Made by a program: the position numbers and the translations under genes. The notes under the pieces were generated by a model. It saw only the letters and a list, made by a program, of their open reading frames with translations. It did no database searches and had not been told where the DNA came from. 64,000 nt of DNA from NCBI GenBank assembly GCA_947447375.1, contig CANFJB010000013.1:1-64000 (forward strand). Reading direction: 5' to 3'. This DNA is from Bacteroidota bacterium. GTDB lineage: Bacteria; Bacteroidota; Bacteroidia; Flavobacteriales; Flavobacteriaceae. Of the stretch, positions 1 through 9,454 are shown piece after piece (position 1 is the stretch's first letter; each line of letters starts with the position of its first letter).

Positions 1-170
1 AAACGAGTGATAAAATCAACTGGAATTCCAAAATTAGCTAATGAAACCGCTACGTTTGATTCTCCTCCTCCATATACTACATCAAAATTGTCTGCTTGTG
101 AAAATCTTAAAAATCCTTGTGGTGCTAATCTTAACATAATCTCACCAAATGTTACTACTTTTTTTGACAT
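1..170 (-). CDS. kdgK: 2-dehydro-3-deoxygluconokinase (PfkB family), N-terminal part
   Basis: The minus strand opens with ATG at 170 and runs off the window edge, giving the first 56 residues. They begin MSKKVVTFGEIMLRLAP and contain the glycine-rich substrate-binding segment GGGESNVAVSLANFG, which is the usual start of PfkB/ribokinase-type 2-keto-3-deoxygluconate kinases. In such enzymes KDG is phosphorylated to KDPG in the breakdown of uronates such as alginate or pectin. A -7 element lies at 245-252 on the minus strand and a LacI-type palindrome at 225-238. The divergent LacI-family gene is the obvious candidate regulator. The family is clear; the exact sugar-acid substrate is inferred. 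Confidence 0.8.
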   Translation of the reverse strand, partial: MSKKVVTFGEIMLRLAPQGFLRFSQADNFDVVYGGGESNVAVSLANFGIPVDFITR

Positions 171-224
171 CTTTTTAAATTATTATAGTTTGTTGTTTGT
201 TTTAAAATTAAAAATTAAAGATTT

Positions 225-238
225 CGTGCACGTACACG
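225..238. promoter_or_regulatory. LacI-type operator-like palindrome
   Basis: CGTGCACGTACACG is an imperfect palindrome (6 of 7 positions match between half-sites) whose minus-strand centre is CG, the layout typical of LacI-family operators. It lies just downstream of the kdgK -7 box, where a repressor would block transcription. Its function is inferred. Confidence 0.45.
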
Positions 239-244
239 TTATTG

Positions 245-252
245 CAAATCTA
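245..252 (-). promoter_or_regulatory. -7 box of kdgK promoter
   Basis: The minus strand reads TAGATTTG, an exact match to the Bacteroidetes TAnnTTTG element, about 75 bases before the kdgK start codon. Confidence 0.5.
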
Positions 253-285
253 AATAAAAAAAATTAATAATAAGTTTATTTTTAG

Positions 286-319
286 TAAATTTGAATTTTA
301 ATATAAATTTGTACAAATT
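286..319 (+). promoter_or_regulatory. Promoter boxes and palindrome before the LacI gene
   Basis: Two TAAATTTG elements (286-293 and 304-311) match TAnnTTTG. The second overlaps a perfect 14-base palindrome, AATTTGTACAAATT at 306-319. This fits a regulated promoter of the LacI gene; which box is used cannot be told from sequence. Confidence 0.45.
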
Positions 320-350
320 AAGAAATGTTTAATCTAATTATTAAGTCATC

Positions 351-1373
351 ATTACAATAAAAAAAATAGCAGAACTGGCTAATATATCAGTTGGTACAGT
401 TGATAGAATTCTTCATAATAGAGGTCAGGTTTCTCAGGAAAACATTGACATAGTTAATGCTATTGTTAAGCAATACGGTTATAAAAGAAATATATACGCT
501 AGTAATTTAGCATTTAATAAAAAGTTTAAAATAGCAGTTTTTCTTCCACAAAATGACGGGATAGAATATTGGGAAGGACCATTACTAGGAATAAAAAAAG
601 CAGCTGAAGAATTTGAAAGATTCGGAGTGTCGATAGAATATATTAATTACAAATACAATTCCGTGGCGTTTAAAAAAGTAGCGCAAAAAGTATTAGAAGG
701 GGAATTTGACGGAATGCTTTTCGCCCCAATTTTTTATGATGAATCACTACTCTTTTTGAAGGAATTTAAAAAGAAAAATATTCCGATTGTAATGATTGAT
801 TCTAATATTTCAGAGATTGAAGGATTGGATTATATCGGTCAAGATGCCTATCAAAGTGGCTATTTAGCAGGAAAACTAATCAGTTTTGGAGTGAAATCAG
901 ACAATAATGTTCTGGTTATGAAAATTACACGAGAAATAGAATCAACTTCGGTTTATTTGCAAAGAATAAAAGGTTTTCACTCCTTTTTTAAAGAGAATAA
1001 GGAATTGTCAAATTACAATTTTTCTGAAATTAGTATTAAAGATTCTGAATACAACAAGCTTTCAAAAGAAATGTTTAAAGGCATCAATAGCGTTTTTGTT
1101 CCCAACTCTCGTGTTTATATTGTTGCAAAATTCATTAAAGAGACTGATTTGAAAGACATACGTGTGGTAGGCTACGATTTATTAAAAAATAATTTAGAGT
1201 ACCTTCATGATGGAAAAATTGATTTTTTAATCAATCAAAAACCAGAAGACCAAGGATATTTAGGAATAAATCATCTTTATAAAAAACTAGTTTTAAAAGA
1301 AGAAATCGAAATTACCAACTATATTCCACTAGAGATTATTGTAAAAGAAAATGCTGGGACATTAATAAAATAG
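351..1373 (+). CDS. LacI-family transcriptional regulator, non-canonical start
   Basis: The frame encodes about 340 residues: a LacI helix-turn-helix at the N terminus (TIKKIAELANISVGTVDRIL, then HNRGQVS) followed by a periplasmic-binding-protein-like sensor domain to the end. Full family length is reached only if translation begins near 348-351, but no ATG, GTG or TTG exists in this frame upstream of GTG 627. The candidates are ATT at 351, or an ATG that has become ATC at 348. An ATG at 325 opens an 11-codon frame in a different register that ends at 358-360, overlapping the start. GTG 627 would delete the DNA-binding domain and is rejected. The likely role is control of the divergent kdgK and linked sugar-acid genes. 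It could instead be a gene inactivated by start-codon loss. Confidence 0.7.
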   Translation: MTIKKIAELANISVGTVDRILHNRGQVSQENIDIVNAIVKQYGYKRNIYASNLAFNKKFKIAVFLPQNDGIEYWEGPLLGIKKAAEEFERFGVSIEYINYKYNSVAFKKVAQKVLEGEFDGMLFAPIFYDESLLFLKEFKKKNIPIVMIDSNISEIEGLDYIGQDAYQSGYLAGKLISFGVKSDNNVLVMKITREIESTSVYLQRIKGFHSFFKENKELSNYNFSEISIKDSEYNKLSKEMFKGINSVFVPNSRVYIVAKFIKETDLKDIRVVGYDLLKNNLEYLHDGKIDFLINQKPEDQGYLGINHLYKKLVLKEEIEITNYIPLEIIVKENAGTLIK

Positions 1374-1489
1374 CTTAATCTGAATAAAAATACTTATTAA
1401 TAATTCGATAATTTTTTCTTTTAATTCACCTAGAATTCTATTAAATTCATAAATTATACTATTAAAATTTATTATATGATTACTTTATT

Positions 1490-1497
1490 TATATTTG
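1490..1497 (+). promoter_or_regulatory. -7 box of sdaA promoter
   Basis: TATATTTG matches TAnnTTTG and sits 24 bases before the sdaA start codon. No -33 TTG at standard spacing was seen. Confidence 0.45.
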
Positions 1498-1521
1498 TAA
1501 TTAAATAATAAATCATTAATT

Positions 1522-2949
1522 ATGGAAGAATGTATATCGGTATTTGATATGCTTAAAATCGGTGTTGGGCCTTCAAGTTCACACACTTTAGGTCCATGGA
1601 GAGCAGCCGAGAGATTTCTGAATGAATTGAAAGAGAACGATTTATTTCAAAATACAAATCGTGTTCAAGTTGATTTATATGGTTCATTATCACTAACGGG
1701 TAAAGGACACGCTACCGATTTTGCTATAATGCTAGGTTTAAGCGGTCAAGATCCAGAGTACATACCTATCGAAAATATCTCTAAAATAATCAAATCTATC
1801 ACTGAAAATGATTCGATTATGTTGGGAAATGAAACAAATATCCCTTTTAAATTAAACCAAGACATCATATTTAATAAAGAATTTCTTCCTTTTCATGCCA
1901 ATGGATTGAAATTTACTGCCTTTTTAAATAATAATTCCTATTATTCCTCAACATTTTATTCAATAGGCGGAGGTTTCGTCGTTAAAGAAGAACGCATCAA
2001 TGCAAAGAAAAAATTGGAAATTAAATGTGCATTCCCATTTCAAGTTTCTAATGCGGCAGAATTGCTAGAATATTGTTTAGTTGAAAATAAGAAAATTTCA
2101 GAAATTGTTTTTGAAAATGAAAAATCAATGCGTTCTGAAGAAAAAATTAATAGTGAATTACTTCGAATATGGGAAACCATGTTGGAATGTATGTATATTG
2201 GGTGTCATTCTGAAGGGATTTTACCAGGAGGTTTAAATGTTCGAAGAAGAGCTTTTGATATGCATCAAAATTTGATTGGTTTAGCCAATTACGATTCACC
2301 ACAATCATGGCTTGAAACCATTCGAAAAACGGAAGTAAAATTCCGCCAAATATTAAAATGGGTTAGCTGTTTTGCACTTTCGGTAAATGAAGTTAATGCT
2401 TCTTTAGGTCGCGTAGTTACTGCTCCTACTAATGGAAGTGCCGGAGTTGTACCTGCAGTTTTAATGTATTATTTAGTGATCGAAAATCACCAAGCAGGTG
2501 AAAAAGAGATCAGGCAATTTTTAATGGTTGCAGGAGAAATCGGTAGTCTTTTCAAAAAAGGTTCAACTATTTCAGCAGCTATGGGTGGATGTCAGGCAGA
2601 AATTGGAGTATCTTCAGCAATGGCCGCTGCTGCTTTGTGTGAATTAATGGGTGGAAGTCCGGAACAAGTTTTAATGGCAGCAGAAATTGCAATGGAGCAC
2701 CATTTAGGAATGACCTGCGATCCTGTGGGAGGTTTAGTTCAAATTCCATGTATTGAGAGAAACACTATGGGAGCTATAAAAGCGATAAATGCTGCCGAAT
2801 TAGCTTTAGAAACTGATCCGAAAAATGCTAAAGTTCCATTGGATAAAGTTATTGATACCATGTGGCAAACGGCGAAGGATATGAATAATAAATACAAAGA
2901 AACCTCAGAAGGCGGATTAGCTATTGCGGTTAATTTTGCTGATTGTTAA
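1522..2949 (+). CDS. sdaA: L-serine ammonia-lyase (single-chain, iron-sulfur)
   Basis: At 475 residues this is the single-chain form of L-serine dehydratase, which deaminates serine to pyruvate and ammonia in the cytoplasm. The N-terminal beta domain carries [14 protein letters not shown] near residue 17. The alpha domain carries three cysteines at about residues 357 (GGCQAEIG), 399 (CDPVGG) and 410 (PCIERN). Their spacings of 42 and 11 equal those of the 4Fe-4S ligands in E. coli SdaA, so a labile cluster is expected. The gene stands alone behind its own -7 box. The assignment is secure. Confidence 0.95.
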   Translation: MEECISVFDMLKIGVGPSSSHTLGPWRAAERFLNELKENDLFQNTNRVQVDLYGSLSLTGKGHATDFAIMLGLSGQDPEYIPIENISKIIKSITENDSIMLGNETNIPFKLNQDIIFNKEFLPFHANGLKFTAFLNNNSYYSSTFYSIGGGFVVKEERINAKKKLEIKCAFPFQVSNAAELLEYCLVENKKISEIVFENEKSMRSEEKINSELLRIWETMLECMYIGCHSEGILPGGLNVRRRAFDMHQNLIGLANYDSPQSWLETIRKTEVKFRQILKWVSCFALSVNEVNASLGRVVTAPTNGSAGVVPAVLMYYLVIENHQAGEKEIRQFLMVAGEIGSLFKKGSTISAAMGGCQAEIGVSSAMAAAALCELMGGSPEQVLMAAEIAMEHHLGMTCDPVGGLVQIPCIERNTMGAIKAINAAELALETDPKNAKVPLDKVIDTMWQTAKDMNNKYKETSEGGLAIAVNFADC

Positions 2950-3106
2950 ACAAGTGTTTATTAAAGGAATCGTGTAATCGTTTAATCGAGGGAATTATAA
3001 TTTTTTTTTTGATTTAGATCTTTATAACATATAAGTTTGTCAATTCTAAAAACTAAAATCTTAAACAAACCATTTGAAAATAATCAGAAAATCTAACAAA
3101 TTTGAT

Positions 3107-3114
3107 TATTTTTG
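3107..3114 (+). promoter_or_regulatory. -7 box of panB promoter
   Basis: TATTTTTG matches TAnnTTTG, 29 bases before the chosen panB ATG. Its position shows that the longer frame starting at TTG 3102 would begin inside the promoter. Confidence 0.5.
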
Positions 3115-3143
3115 CTTCTATTATTACTAAAACCAAAATCATA

Positions 3144-3962
3144 ATGTCAGTAGCCAAAAAAGATTACAAAAGAATTACTACAAAATCACTTATAGAAATG
3201 AAATCTAATGGTGAGAAAATTTCTATGCTAACTGCTTATGATTTCACCATGGCAAAAATTGTTGATACTGCAGGAATTGATGTGATTCTTGTGGGTGATT
3301 CTGCTTCAAATGTTATGGCGGGACACGAAACTACATTGCCTATTACGCTGGATCAAATGATTTATCATGCTTCAAGTGTTGTTCGAGCTATCGATAGAGC
3401 ATTGGTAGTGGTTGATTTACCTTTTGGTAGTTATCAATCGGATCCGAAAGAAGCGCTTCGATCTTCAATTAGAATAATGAAAGAAAGCGGTAGCCACGCC
3501 GTTAAATTAGAAGGTGGTCACGAAATAAAAGACTCAATTAAAAAAATATTGAATGCTGGAATTCCTGTAATGGGACATTTGGGATTAACTCCTCAATCTA
3601 TCTATAAATTTGGAAGTTACACCGTTCGAGCTAAAGAAGAACAAGAAGCTGAAAAATTATTGGAAGATGCAAAAATGCTAGAAAAATTAGGATGTTTTGC
3701 ATTAGTATTAGAAAAAATACCAGCTCATTTAGCTGCAAAAGTTGCTAAAAGCATTTCTATACCGGTTATTGGTATTGGTGCAGGTGGAGATGTTGATGGT
3801 CAAGTTCTAGTAATTCATGATATGCTTGGAATGAACAATGAATTTAGTCCTAGATTTTTACGCCGTTATTTGAATTTGTATGAAGAAATGACTTCAGCAA
3901 TTGGACAATATGTAAAAGATGTAAAATCGTGTGATTTTCCAAATGCTAATGAACAATATTAA
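3144..3962 (+). CDS. panB: 3-methyl-2-oxobutanoate hydroxymethyltransferase
   Basis: PanB transfers a hydroxymethyl group from methylene-tetrahydrofolate to 2-oxoisovalerate, giving ketopantoate, the first committed step of pantothenate and CoA synthesis. The 272-residue protein shows [12 protein letters not shown] (metal and substrate site), [20 protein letters not shown], and the signature [20 protein letters not shown]. The ATG at 3144 is preferred over an in-frame TTG at 3102 because the promoter box lies between them and the shorter protein matches the family. The pseudouridine synthase gene follows 29 bases later and may be co-transcribed. coaD of the same route is at 58219. Confidence 0.95.
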   Translation: MSVAKKDYKRITTKSLIEMKSNGEKISMLTAYDFTMAKIVDTAGIDVILVGDSASNVMAGHETTLPITLDQMIYHASSVVRAIDRALVVVDLPFGSYQSDPKEALRSSIRIMKESGSHAVKLEGGHEIKDSIKKILNAGIPVMGHLGLTPQSIYKFGSYTVRAKEEQEAEKLLEDAKMLEKLGCFALVLEKIPAHLAAKVAKSISIPVIGIGAGGDVDGQVLVIHDMLGMNNEFSPRFLRRYLNLYEEMTSAIGQYVKDVKSCDFPNANEQY

Positions 3963-3991
3963 CCTAAATTTCAACTATTTAGGTATTCCAA

Positions 3992-4681
3992 ATGAAAATA
4001 ATTTCTGATAAAAACAACCTTCAAGTACTTCATGAAGACAATCATATAATTGTGATTAACAAGCGTGTGGGCGATATTGTTCAAGGTGATAAAACTGGTG
4101 ACAAACCACTTTCAGAAGTTGTAAAAGAATACATCAAAGTCAAATACAACAAGCCTGGAGAAGTTTTTTTAGGAGTGATTCATCGTTTGGATCGACCTAC
4201 AACTGGAATTGTAATTTTTGCAAGAACAAGCAAAGCTTTAACCCGAATGAATGAGCTTTTCAGCAATAGGGAGACACAAAAAACCTATTGGGCAATTGTG
4301 AAAAACAAACCCCAAAATTCAGAAGATAAATTGATTCATTATTTGAAAAGAAATGAAAAAAACAACACTTCAAAAGCGCATATAAAAGAAGTTCCCGAAA
4401 GCAAAATCGCAAGTTTAGATTATAAGATAATTGCTTCATTACAAAATTATTACGCGCTAGAAATAAATCTTCATACCGGGAGACATCATCAAATTAGAGC
4501 TCAATTATCAGCTATTGGTTCACCCATAAAAGGAGATTTAAAATATGGATTTGATAGAAGTAATCCCGATGGTGGAATTCATCTTCATGCTAGAAAATTA
4601 GTTTTCACACATCCTGTAACCAAAGAAAATATTGAAATTATTGCTCCTACTCCAAATGATGTAATTTGGAACGCTATTTAA
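3992..4681 (+). CDS. RluA-family pseudouridine synthase (short, no S4 domain)
   Basis: This 229-residue protein isomerises uridine to pseudouridine in RNA. The catalytic segment HRLDRPTTGIVIFARTSKAL is present near residues 68-87 with the aspartate of HRLDR, and GRHHQIRAQL near 165 is the second family motif. It lacks the N-terminal S4 RNA-binding domain found in the RluD protein at 54774, so it acts on a different, unidentified site. It lies 29 bases after panB on the same strand. Confidence 0.85.
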   Translation: MKIISDKNNLQVLHEDNHIIVINKRVGDIVQGDKTGDKPLSEVVKEYIKVKYNKPGEVFLGVIHRLDRPTTGIVIFARTSKALTRMNELFSNRETQKTYWAIVKNKPQNSEDKLIHYLKRNEKNNTSKAHIKEVPESKIASLDYKIIASLQNYYALEINLHTGRHHQIRAQLSAIGSPIKGDLKYGFDRSNPDGGIHLHARKLVFTHPVTKENIEIIAPTPNDVIWNAI

Positions 4682-4719
4682 AATAAAAATCTTAACTTTA
4701 TAGGATTTAAATTAAACCC

Positions 4720-6048
4720 ATGGACTATAAATCAAATATTCAATATAGAAAAGAAACTTTAACCAGGTTATTGTATTCTATCGAGGAAAACGAAAGCAGA
4801 ATTATTGATGCGCTATATAAAGATTTTAAAAAACCAGAATTTGAAGCGGTATTAACCGAAACAAATTATGTAATTGGTGATTTAAAACAAACTATAAAAA
4901 ATTTAAAATGTTGGGCTAAACCAAAAAGAGTTCTTCCTTCAATATTAAATTTTCCTTCAAGTGATTATATTTATAGTGAACCGTACGGAAAAGTCTTAGT
5001 GATTTCTCCATGGAATTATCCGTTCCAACTCGCTTTGTGCCCATTGATTGCAGCTGTTGCGGCTGGAAATTCTGTTGTATTAAAACCTTCTGAATTAACA
5101 CCAAACACCTCTAGTATTATTGCTGAAATCATTTCGAAAGTTTTTACAAAAAATCATGTTGAAGTGATTGAAGGTGGCGTTGAAGTTTCTCAAAACCTAT
5201 TAGCTCAAAAATGGGATTATATCTTTTTTACTGGTAGTGTAGCCGTTGGGAAAATTGTTGCAAAAGCTGCCGCAGAATATATGACGCCAGTAACTTTAGA
5301 ATTAGGTGGGAAAAATCCATGTATTATTGATGAAACTGCCAATATTAAGCTAGCAGCCAAAAGAATCGTTTGGGGAAAATTCATAAATGCAGGTCAAACT
5401 TGTATTGCACCTGATTATTTATTAGTTCAAGAAAAAGTAAAATCAGAATTGGTTGAGCATTTAAAACTAGAAATCACAAATGCCTATTCCGATAATCCAG
5501 AATTATCTCCTGATTATACTCGAATTGTAAATGCTAGAAATTGGGAAAGATTAATTAATTTAATTGAACCTGAAAAAGTACTTTTTGGCGGTCAAATTAT
5601 CTCCGAAGATTGTTACCTAGCCCCTACTCTAATTGACGAAACATCATTTGAAAGTCCAGTGATGAAAGAAGAAATATTCGGACCTATTTTACCAATATTA
5701 TCTTACGAAAACGAATCGGAATTGGATGCAATCATTTCAAAATATGACAAACCACTGTCTCTTTATATTTTCACTACGAAAGATAAATTTGCAGAAAAAA
5801 TAATTCAAAAATTCTCTTTCGGAGGTGGCTGTATCAACGATACTGTTATACATTTTTCAAATAATAGATTGCCATTTGGCGGTGTAGGACATTCAGGAAT
5901 TGGTGCCTATCATGGAAAAATGAGTTTCGATACTTTTTCACATAAAAAAGCAATTGTAAAAAAGGCAAATTGGTTGGATTTACCAATGAGATACGCTCCT
6001 TACAAAGGGAAACTTAAATTAATTAGGAAAATATTAAAATGGATGTAA
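4720..6048 (+). CDS. NAD(P)-dependent aldehyde dehydrogenase (class 3-like)
   Basis: A 442-residue aldehyde dehydrogenase. The general base lies in LELGGKNP (Glu194) and the catalytic cysteine in NAGQTCIAPD (Cys228); VISPWNYPFQL and FTGSVAVGK form the coenzyme site. The short length, the C-terminal SHKKAIVKK segment and the basic tail resemble class 3 fatty or aromatic aldehyde dehydrogenases. The real aldehyde cannot be told from sequence. It ends 3 bases before the convergent corA stop codon. Confidence 0.9.
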   Translation: MDYKSNIQYRKETLTRLLYSIEENESRIIDALYKDFKKPEFEAVLTETNYVIGDLKQTIKNLKCWAKPKRVLPSILNFPSSDYIYSEPYGKVLVISPWNYPFQLALCPLIAAVAAGNSVVLKPSELTPNTSSIIAEIISKVFTKNHVEVIEGGVEVSQNLLAQKWDYIFFTGSVAVGKIVAKAAAEYMTPVTLELGGKNPCIIDETANIKLAAKRIVWGKFINAGQTCIAPDYLLVQEKVKSELVEHLKLEITNAYSDNPELSPDYTRIVNARNWERLINLIEPEKVLFGGQIISEDCYLAPTLIDETSFESPVMKEEIFGPILPILSYENESELDAIISKYDKPLSLYIFTTKDKFAEKIIQKFSFGGGCINDTVIHFSNNRLPFGGVGHSGIGAYHGKMSFDTFSHKKAIVKKANWLDLPMRYAPYKGKLKLIRKILKWM

Positions 6049-6051
6049 TTG

Positions 6052-7122
6052 CTAAAACCAATTGCGCTTCTTAAAATAATAAACCATACCTATTACAATA
6101 GTGAACATTGCACCAATTACTATAAAATAACCATTAGGATTTTTTAATTCGGGCATATTTTCGAAATTCATTCCATAAACTCCTACAATAAAAGTTAATG
6201 GAATAAATATTGCTGAAACTACTGTTAATATTTTCATAACCTCATTCATTTTATGATTTTGTGATGAAAAGAAAAAATTCGATGCGCTATCTAATGTCAC
6301 CATATCATCATCAATTTGATCTAAAAGCTCTAAACTTTTTTGATGCAATCGAGAGAAAAAACTAAAATTTTCGTGAGCTATAGCATTAAAAACATCGTCG
6401 TCTTTAATGCTTTTTATTGAATATAAAGAATCTCGTAGCGGAATTATAGATCGTTTTAAAAAGTTGAAATTATCTCGGTGTTTTTCAATTTGAACCAAAA
6501 TAGATGGATCTGTACTCGTTTTTGATAAATTTATAAGTGCTTCAACCTTATTTTCTTCAGTTTCAATGGTGATGAAAAAATTCTCCATTATGGCATCCAA
6601 CAATAAGAACAATAAATAATCAGCTTTTTTAGTTCGAACAATTCCAGAATGGGTTCTTATTCTCTCCCGGATATGTGTGAAAAAATCACTTCTTTTTTCT
6701 TGAAATGAAACTAAAACTCCTTCTTTAATTAAAAAACTAACTTGTTCAACTGATATATTATCGGAGTTTTCCGTAGGAAGTAACGATTTAATATTAAAAA
6801 ATAACACGTCATGCAATTCGTCTAATTTTGTTCTTCGGGTGGTATTTAAAATATCTCCAAGAATAAAACTATCAACATCTAAATAAGTTCCAATAGATTT
6901 AATTAGTTCAATATCATTTAATCCATGAATATTCAACCAATTTATCTTAGTTAAATCAAGAGTTTCAGGGAATTTATTGATTTTAAAATCAGGATATTCT
7001 GTCAAATCATTATCGTCATAGACAAACAATTGCATTTGCGTTTCAATATTTTTATGAACGCCTGTATATTCCAAAATCGAAGGTTGAACTTTTCTTCCTT
7101 TTTTATATTTAATTTTTCTCAC
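6052..7122 (-). CDS. corA: CorA-type magnesium/cobalt transporter
   Basis: A 356-residue CorA family channel. A long soluble N-terminal domain is followed by two C-terminal membrane helices, with the selectivity motif YGMN at residues 316-319 between them and the basic tail KKRNW at the end. It should be a homopentamer in the inner membrane importing Mg2+. The gene is divergent from hutI with 68 bases between start codons, and the hutI -7 box lies immediately upstream of the corA start. Confidence 0.93.
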   Translation of the reverse strand: MRKIKYKKGRKVQPSILEYTGVHKNIETQMQLFVYDDNDLTEYPDFKINKFPETLDLTKINWLNIHGLNDIELIKSIGTYLDVDSFILGDILNTTRRTKLDELHDVLFFNIKSLLPTENSDNISVEQVSFLIKEGVLVSFQEKRSDFFTHIRERIRTHSGIVRTKKADYLLFLLLDAIMENFFITIETEENKVEALINLSKTSTDPSILVQIEKHRDNFNFLKRSIIPLRDSLYSIKSIKDDDVFNAIAHENFSFFSRLHQKSLELLDQIDDDMVTLDSASNFFFSSQNHKMNEVMKILTVVSAIFIPLTFIVGVYGMNFENMPELKNPNGYFIVIGAMFTIVIGMVYYFKKRNWF

Positions 7123-7128
7123 AATGTC

Positions 7129-7136
7129 TAATTTTG
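7129..7136 (+). promoter_or_regulatory. -7 box of hutI promoter
   Basis: TAATTTTG matches TAnnTTTG and lies 54 bases before the hutI ATG. Confidence 0.45.
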
Positions 7137-7190
7137 TCTAAATTTAAGAATTATTCCAAAATTCAGACTATTTTTACTAAAAATCATTTT

Positions 7191-8429
7191 ATGAAAATAT
7201 TAATTATCAATATAAAAGAGCTAATTCAAGTTCGTGAAAACGGCATTTTAAAAGTCTCAGGAGCAGAAATGAATGAACTCCCAACTATTAAAAATGCCTA
7301 TTTATTGATTGAAAATAATATTATTTCTGATTATGGTGAAATGAAAAATTGCCCAACAATTTCTGTTGATTCAACAATTGATGCAACAGGTAAAATGGTG
7401 CTTCCAACTTGGTGTGATAGCCATACCCACATTGTTTATGCAGGAAATCGCGAACAAGAATTTGTAGACCGAATCAATGGGATGACCTATGAGGAAATTG
7501 CAAACCGAGGTGGAGGAATATTAAATTCTGCAAAAAAACTAAACGAAACCTCAGAAGAAGAACTCTACAATCAATCCAAAAACCGTTTGGAAGAAGTCAT
7601 GAAAATGGGAACAGGAGCGGTAGAAATAAAATCAGGTTACGGACTTTCTGTTCAAGGAGAATTAAAAATGTTGAAGGTAATTCAAAAATTAAAAGCAAAT
7701 TATCCAATTGAAATAAAAGCAACTTTCCTAGGAGCGCATGCCTTTCCAACTGAGTTTAAAGAAAATCATCAAGGCTATATTGATACCTTGATTAATGAAA
7801 TGCTTCCTGCTATTGAAAATGAAAACCTTGCCGATTTTATTGATGTTTTTTGTGAATCAGGCTATTTTTCAGTTTCAGAAACGGAACAAATTATGGAAGC
7901 TGGGAATAAATTCGGACTTGTTTCAAAAATTCATGTCAATCAATTTAATGCAATTGGAGGAGTAAAAGCAGCGGTAAATAATAAGGCGCTATCTGTTGAT
8001 CATTTGGAAATTATGAATCATGATGATATTGAGGTTTTAAAAAATTCAGATACTATGCCTGTTGCACTTCCAAGTTGTTCTTACTTTTTAGGAATTCCAT
8101 ATACACCTGCGCGAACTATTATTGATGCCGGACTCCCATTGGCATTAGCCTCCGATTTCAACCCTGGCTCAAGTCCTTCAGGAAATATGAATTTTGTCGT
8201 TGCTACTGCCTGCATAAAAATGAAAATGACACCTGAAGAAGCAATAAATGCGGCCACAATAAACGGGGCTTACGCAATGGATATTTCTAAAACTCACGGA
8301 AGTATTACTATCGGAAAAAAAGCAAATATAATTATTACAAAACCCCTAAATTCGATTTACGAATTGCCTTATGCTTTTGGTAGTAACCTAATAGATTCGG
8401 TATTTATTGAAGGAATTATTGTCAAATAA
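7191..8429 (+). CDS. hutI: Imidazolonepropionase
   Basis: HutI opens the imidazolone ring to N-formimidoyl-L-glutamate, the third step of histidine breakdown. The 412-residue amidohydrolase shows metal ligands in SHTHIVYAG (His78 and His80), LGAHAFP, HVNQFN and ASDFNPGSSPSGNM. The ATG at 7191 is preferred: an in-frame upstream TTG at 7134 falls inside the TAATTTTG promoter box. hutG, encoding the next enzyme, follows at 9455 beyond one opposite-strand gene. hutH and hutU are not in the window. Confidence 0.95.
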   Translation: MKILIINIKELIQVRENGILKVSGAEMNELPTIKNAYLLIENNIISDYGEMKNCPTISVDSTIDATGKMVLPTWCDSHTHIVYAGNREQEFVDRINGMTYEEIANRGGGILNSAKKLNETSEEELYNQSKNRLEEVMKMGTGAVEIKSGYGLSVQGELKMLKVIQKLKANYPIEIKATFLGAHAFPTEFKENHQGYIDTLINEMLPAIENENLADFIDVFCESGYFSVSETEQIMEAGNKFGLVSKIHVNQFNAIGGVKAAVNNKALSVDHLEIMNHDDIEVLKNSDTMPVALPSCSYFLGIPYTPARTIIDAGLPLALASDFNPGSSPSGNMNFVVATACIKMKMTPEEAINAATINGAYAMDISKTHGSITIGKKANIIITKPLNSIYELPYAFGSNLIDSVFIEGIIVK

Positions 8430-8457
8430 AAAAGGGACTTGCAATAACAAATCCCTT
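8426..8457 (-). terminator. Rho-independent terminator of the 8480-9364 gene
   Basis: A 10-base stem with one mismatch (8432-8441 with 8448-8457, six-base loop) is followed on the minus strand by a T run (A run at 8427-8433). It lies just past hutI and may also act on that gene. Confidence 0.55.
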
Positions 8458-8479
8458 CATATTAAAATAAAAAATAGTT

Positions 8480-9364
8480 TTATTTCAGAGTAAAAATGGC
8501 ATTTGAAATCAATTGGCCATTATCAAAAATATTTACATAAAACGTACCTTTTTCTAATTTATCAGCTGGAATATTATTCACCACATCAACTGTTTTATTG
8601 TCATACTTTACATTTGCAATGTAACTGTAAGTTAATGTTTTATCTGCAAAACGTTCTGTTTGACGCACACCCATTACATTGTTTTTGCTATCAATAACTT
8701 GAACATAGTATTTTCTATCTCCAGATTTAGCAATAGAATTTTCAGCAATAGTAAAACTTACCTTTAAAATATCTGCACGACTCGCTTTGTCTGTTGCAAT
8801 TTCTTTACCAGAACTTCTAACAATGAAGGCAGCAGATTTTAAATTCACAATTGCTAATTTTGAACCTTTTTCAACAGTTTTAGTAAGATCTTCATTTTGT
8901 CCAGCTAGTTCTTTATTGGTTTTTTTAGATTCATCAAGAACAACAATTGTACTGTCTCGTTGAACTTTTAATACCGTATTGTCTTTCTTTAACGTCTCAT
9001 TTTCAGCAACTAAACCTTTCATTTTTGATTCTAATGCTAAATACTGTTTTTTGTATTTTGCCATAGAAGCAACATCTCCATTTGATTTTTTTAAGTCGGT
9101 CATTAAAGCAACCACTTTCTCTCTTTCAGCAATTAATTCATCTGACATGGAAGTGTTTTCGGCAATTGCAGCGTCATAAGTTGTTTTAAGGTCTTTTAAA
9201 TCTTTCATTACTTGATCTTTTTCAGACAAAGTAGTAGTTAATTTGGTTTCTGTAGAATTAACATCTGTTGTCAATTTGTAAATGTAAACTAAGCTTAAAG
9301 CAAAAAGTACAGACAAAACGATAACTAATGATTTAAGTCCTGAATTGTTGTTTTGATTTTCCAT
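8480..9364 (-). CDS. Membrane-anchored coiled-coil protein, unknown function
   Basis: A 294-residue protein. One membrane helix near residues 11-28 (SLVIVLSVLFALSLVYIYKL) is followed by a long, lysine- and glutamate-rich predicted coiled coil to about residue 170. A compact C-terminal domain of about 120 residues follows (from LAIVNLKSAAFIVRSSG), probably beta-rich and probably extracytoplasmic. I recall similar flavobacterial proteins being loosely labelled 'chromosome partitioning', but no ATPase motif is present here. It lies between two histidine-degradation genes on the opposite strand, with its own terminator. Confidence 0.75.
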   Translation of the reverse strand: MENQNNNSGLKSLVIVLSVLFALSLVYIYKLTTDVNSTETKLTTTLSEKDQVMKDLKDLKTTYDAAIAENTSMSDELIAEREKVVALMTDLKKSNGDVASMAKYKKQYLALESKMKGLVAENETLKKDNTVLKVQRDSTIVVLDESKKTNKELAGQNEDLTKTVEKGSKLAIVNLKSAAFIVRSSGKEIATDKASRADILKVSFTIAENSIAKSGDRKYYVQVIDSKNNVMGVRQTERFADKTLTYSYIANVKYDNKTVDVVNNIPADKLEKGTFYVNIFDNGQLISNAIFTLK

Positions 9365-9430
9365 AATGAATATAAATTTTTTACGAAAATAATAATTAAT
9401 ATTCTAACAACGTAAGTAATTAAAATATAT

Positions 9431-9438
9431 TATTTTTG
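9431..9438 (+). promoter_or_regulatory. -7 box of hutG promoter
   Basis: TATTTTTG matches TAnnTTTG, 16 bases before the hutG ATG, implying a very short 5' leader. Confidence 0.5.
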
Positions 9439-9454
9439 GTAAAACTAATATTGT

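Noticed and set aside
7..267. 86-codon plus-strand frame at the left edge
   Set aside because: It is antisense to the start of the PfkB-type kinase gene, whose minus-strand protein is clearly conserved.
8480..9364. Chromosome-partitioning ParA function for the coiled-coil protein
   Set aside because: No Walker motif is present; the protein is a membrane-anchored coiled coil.
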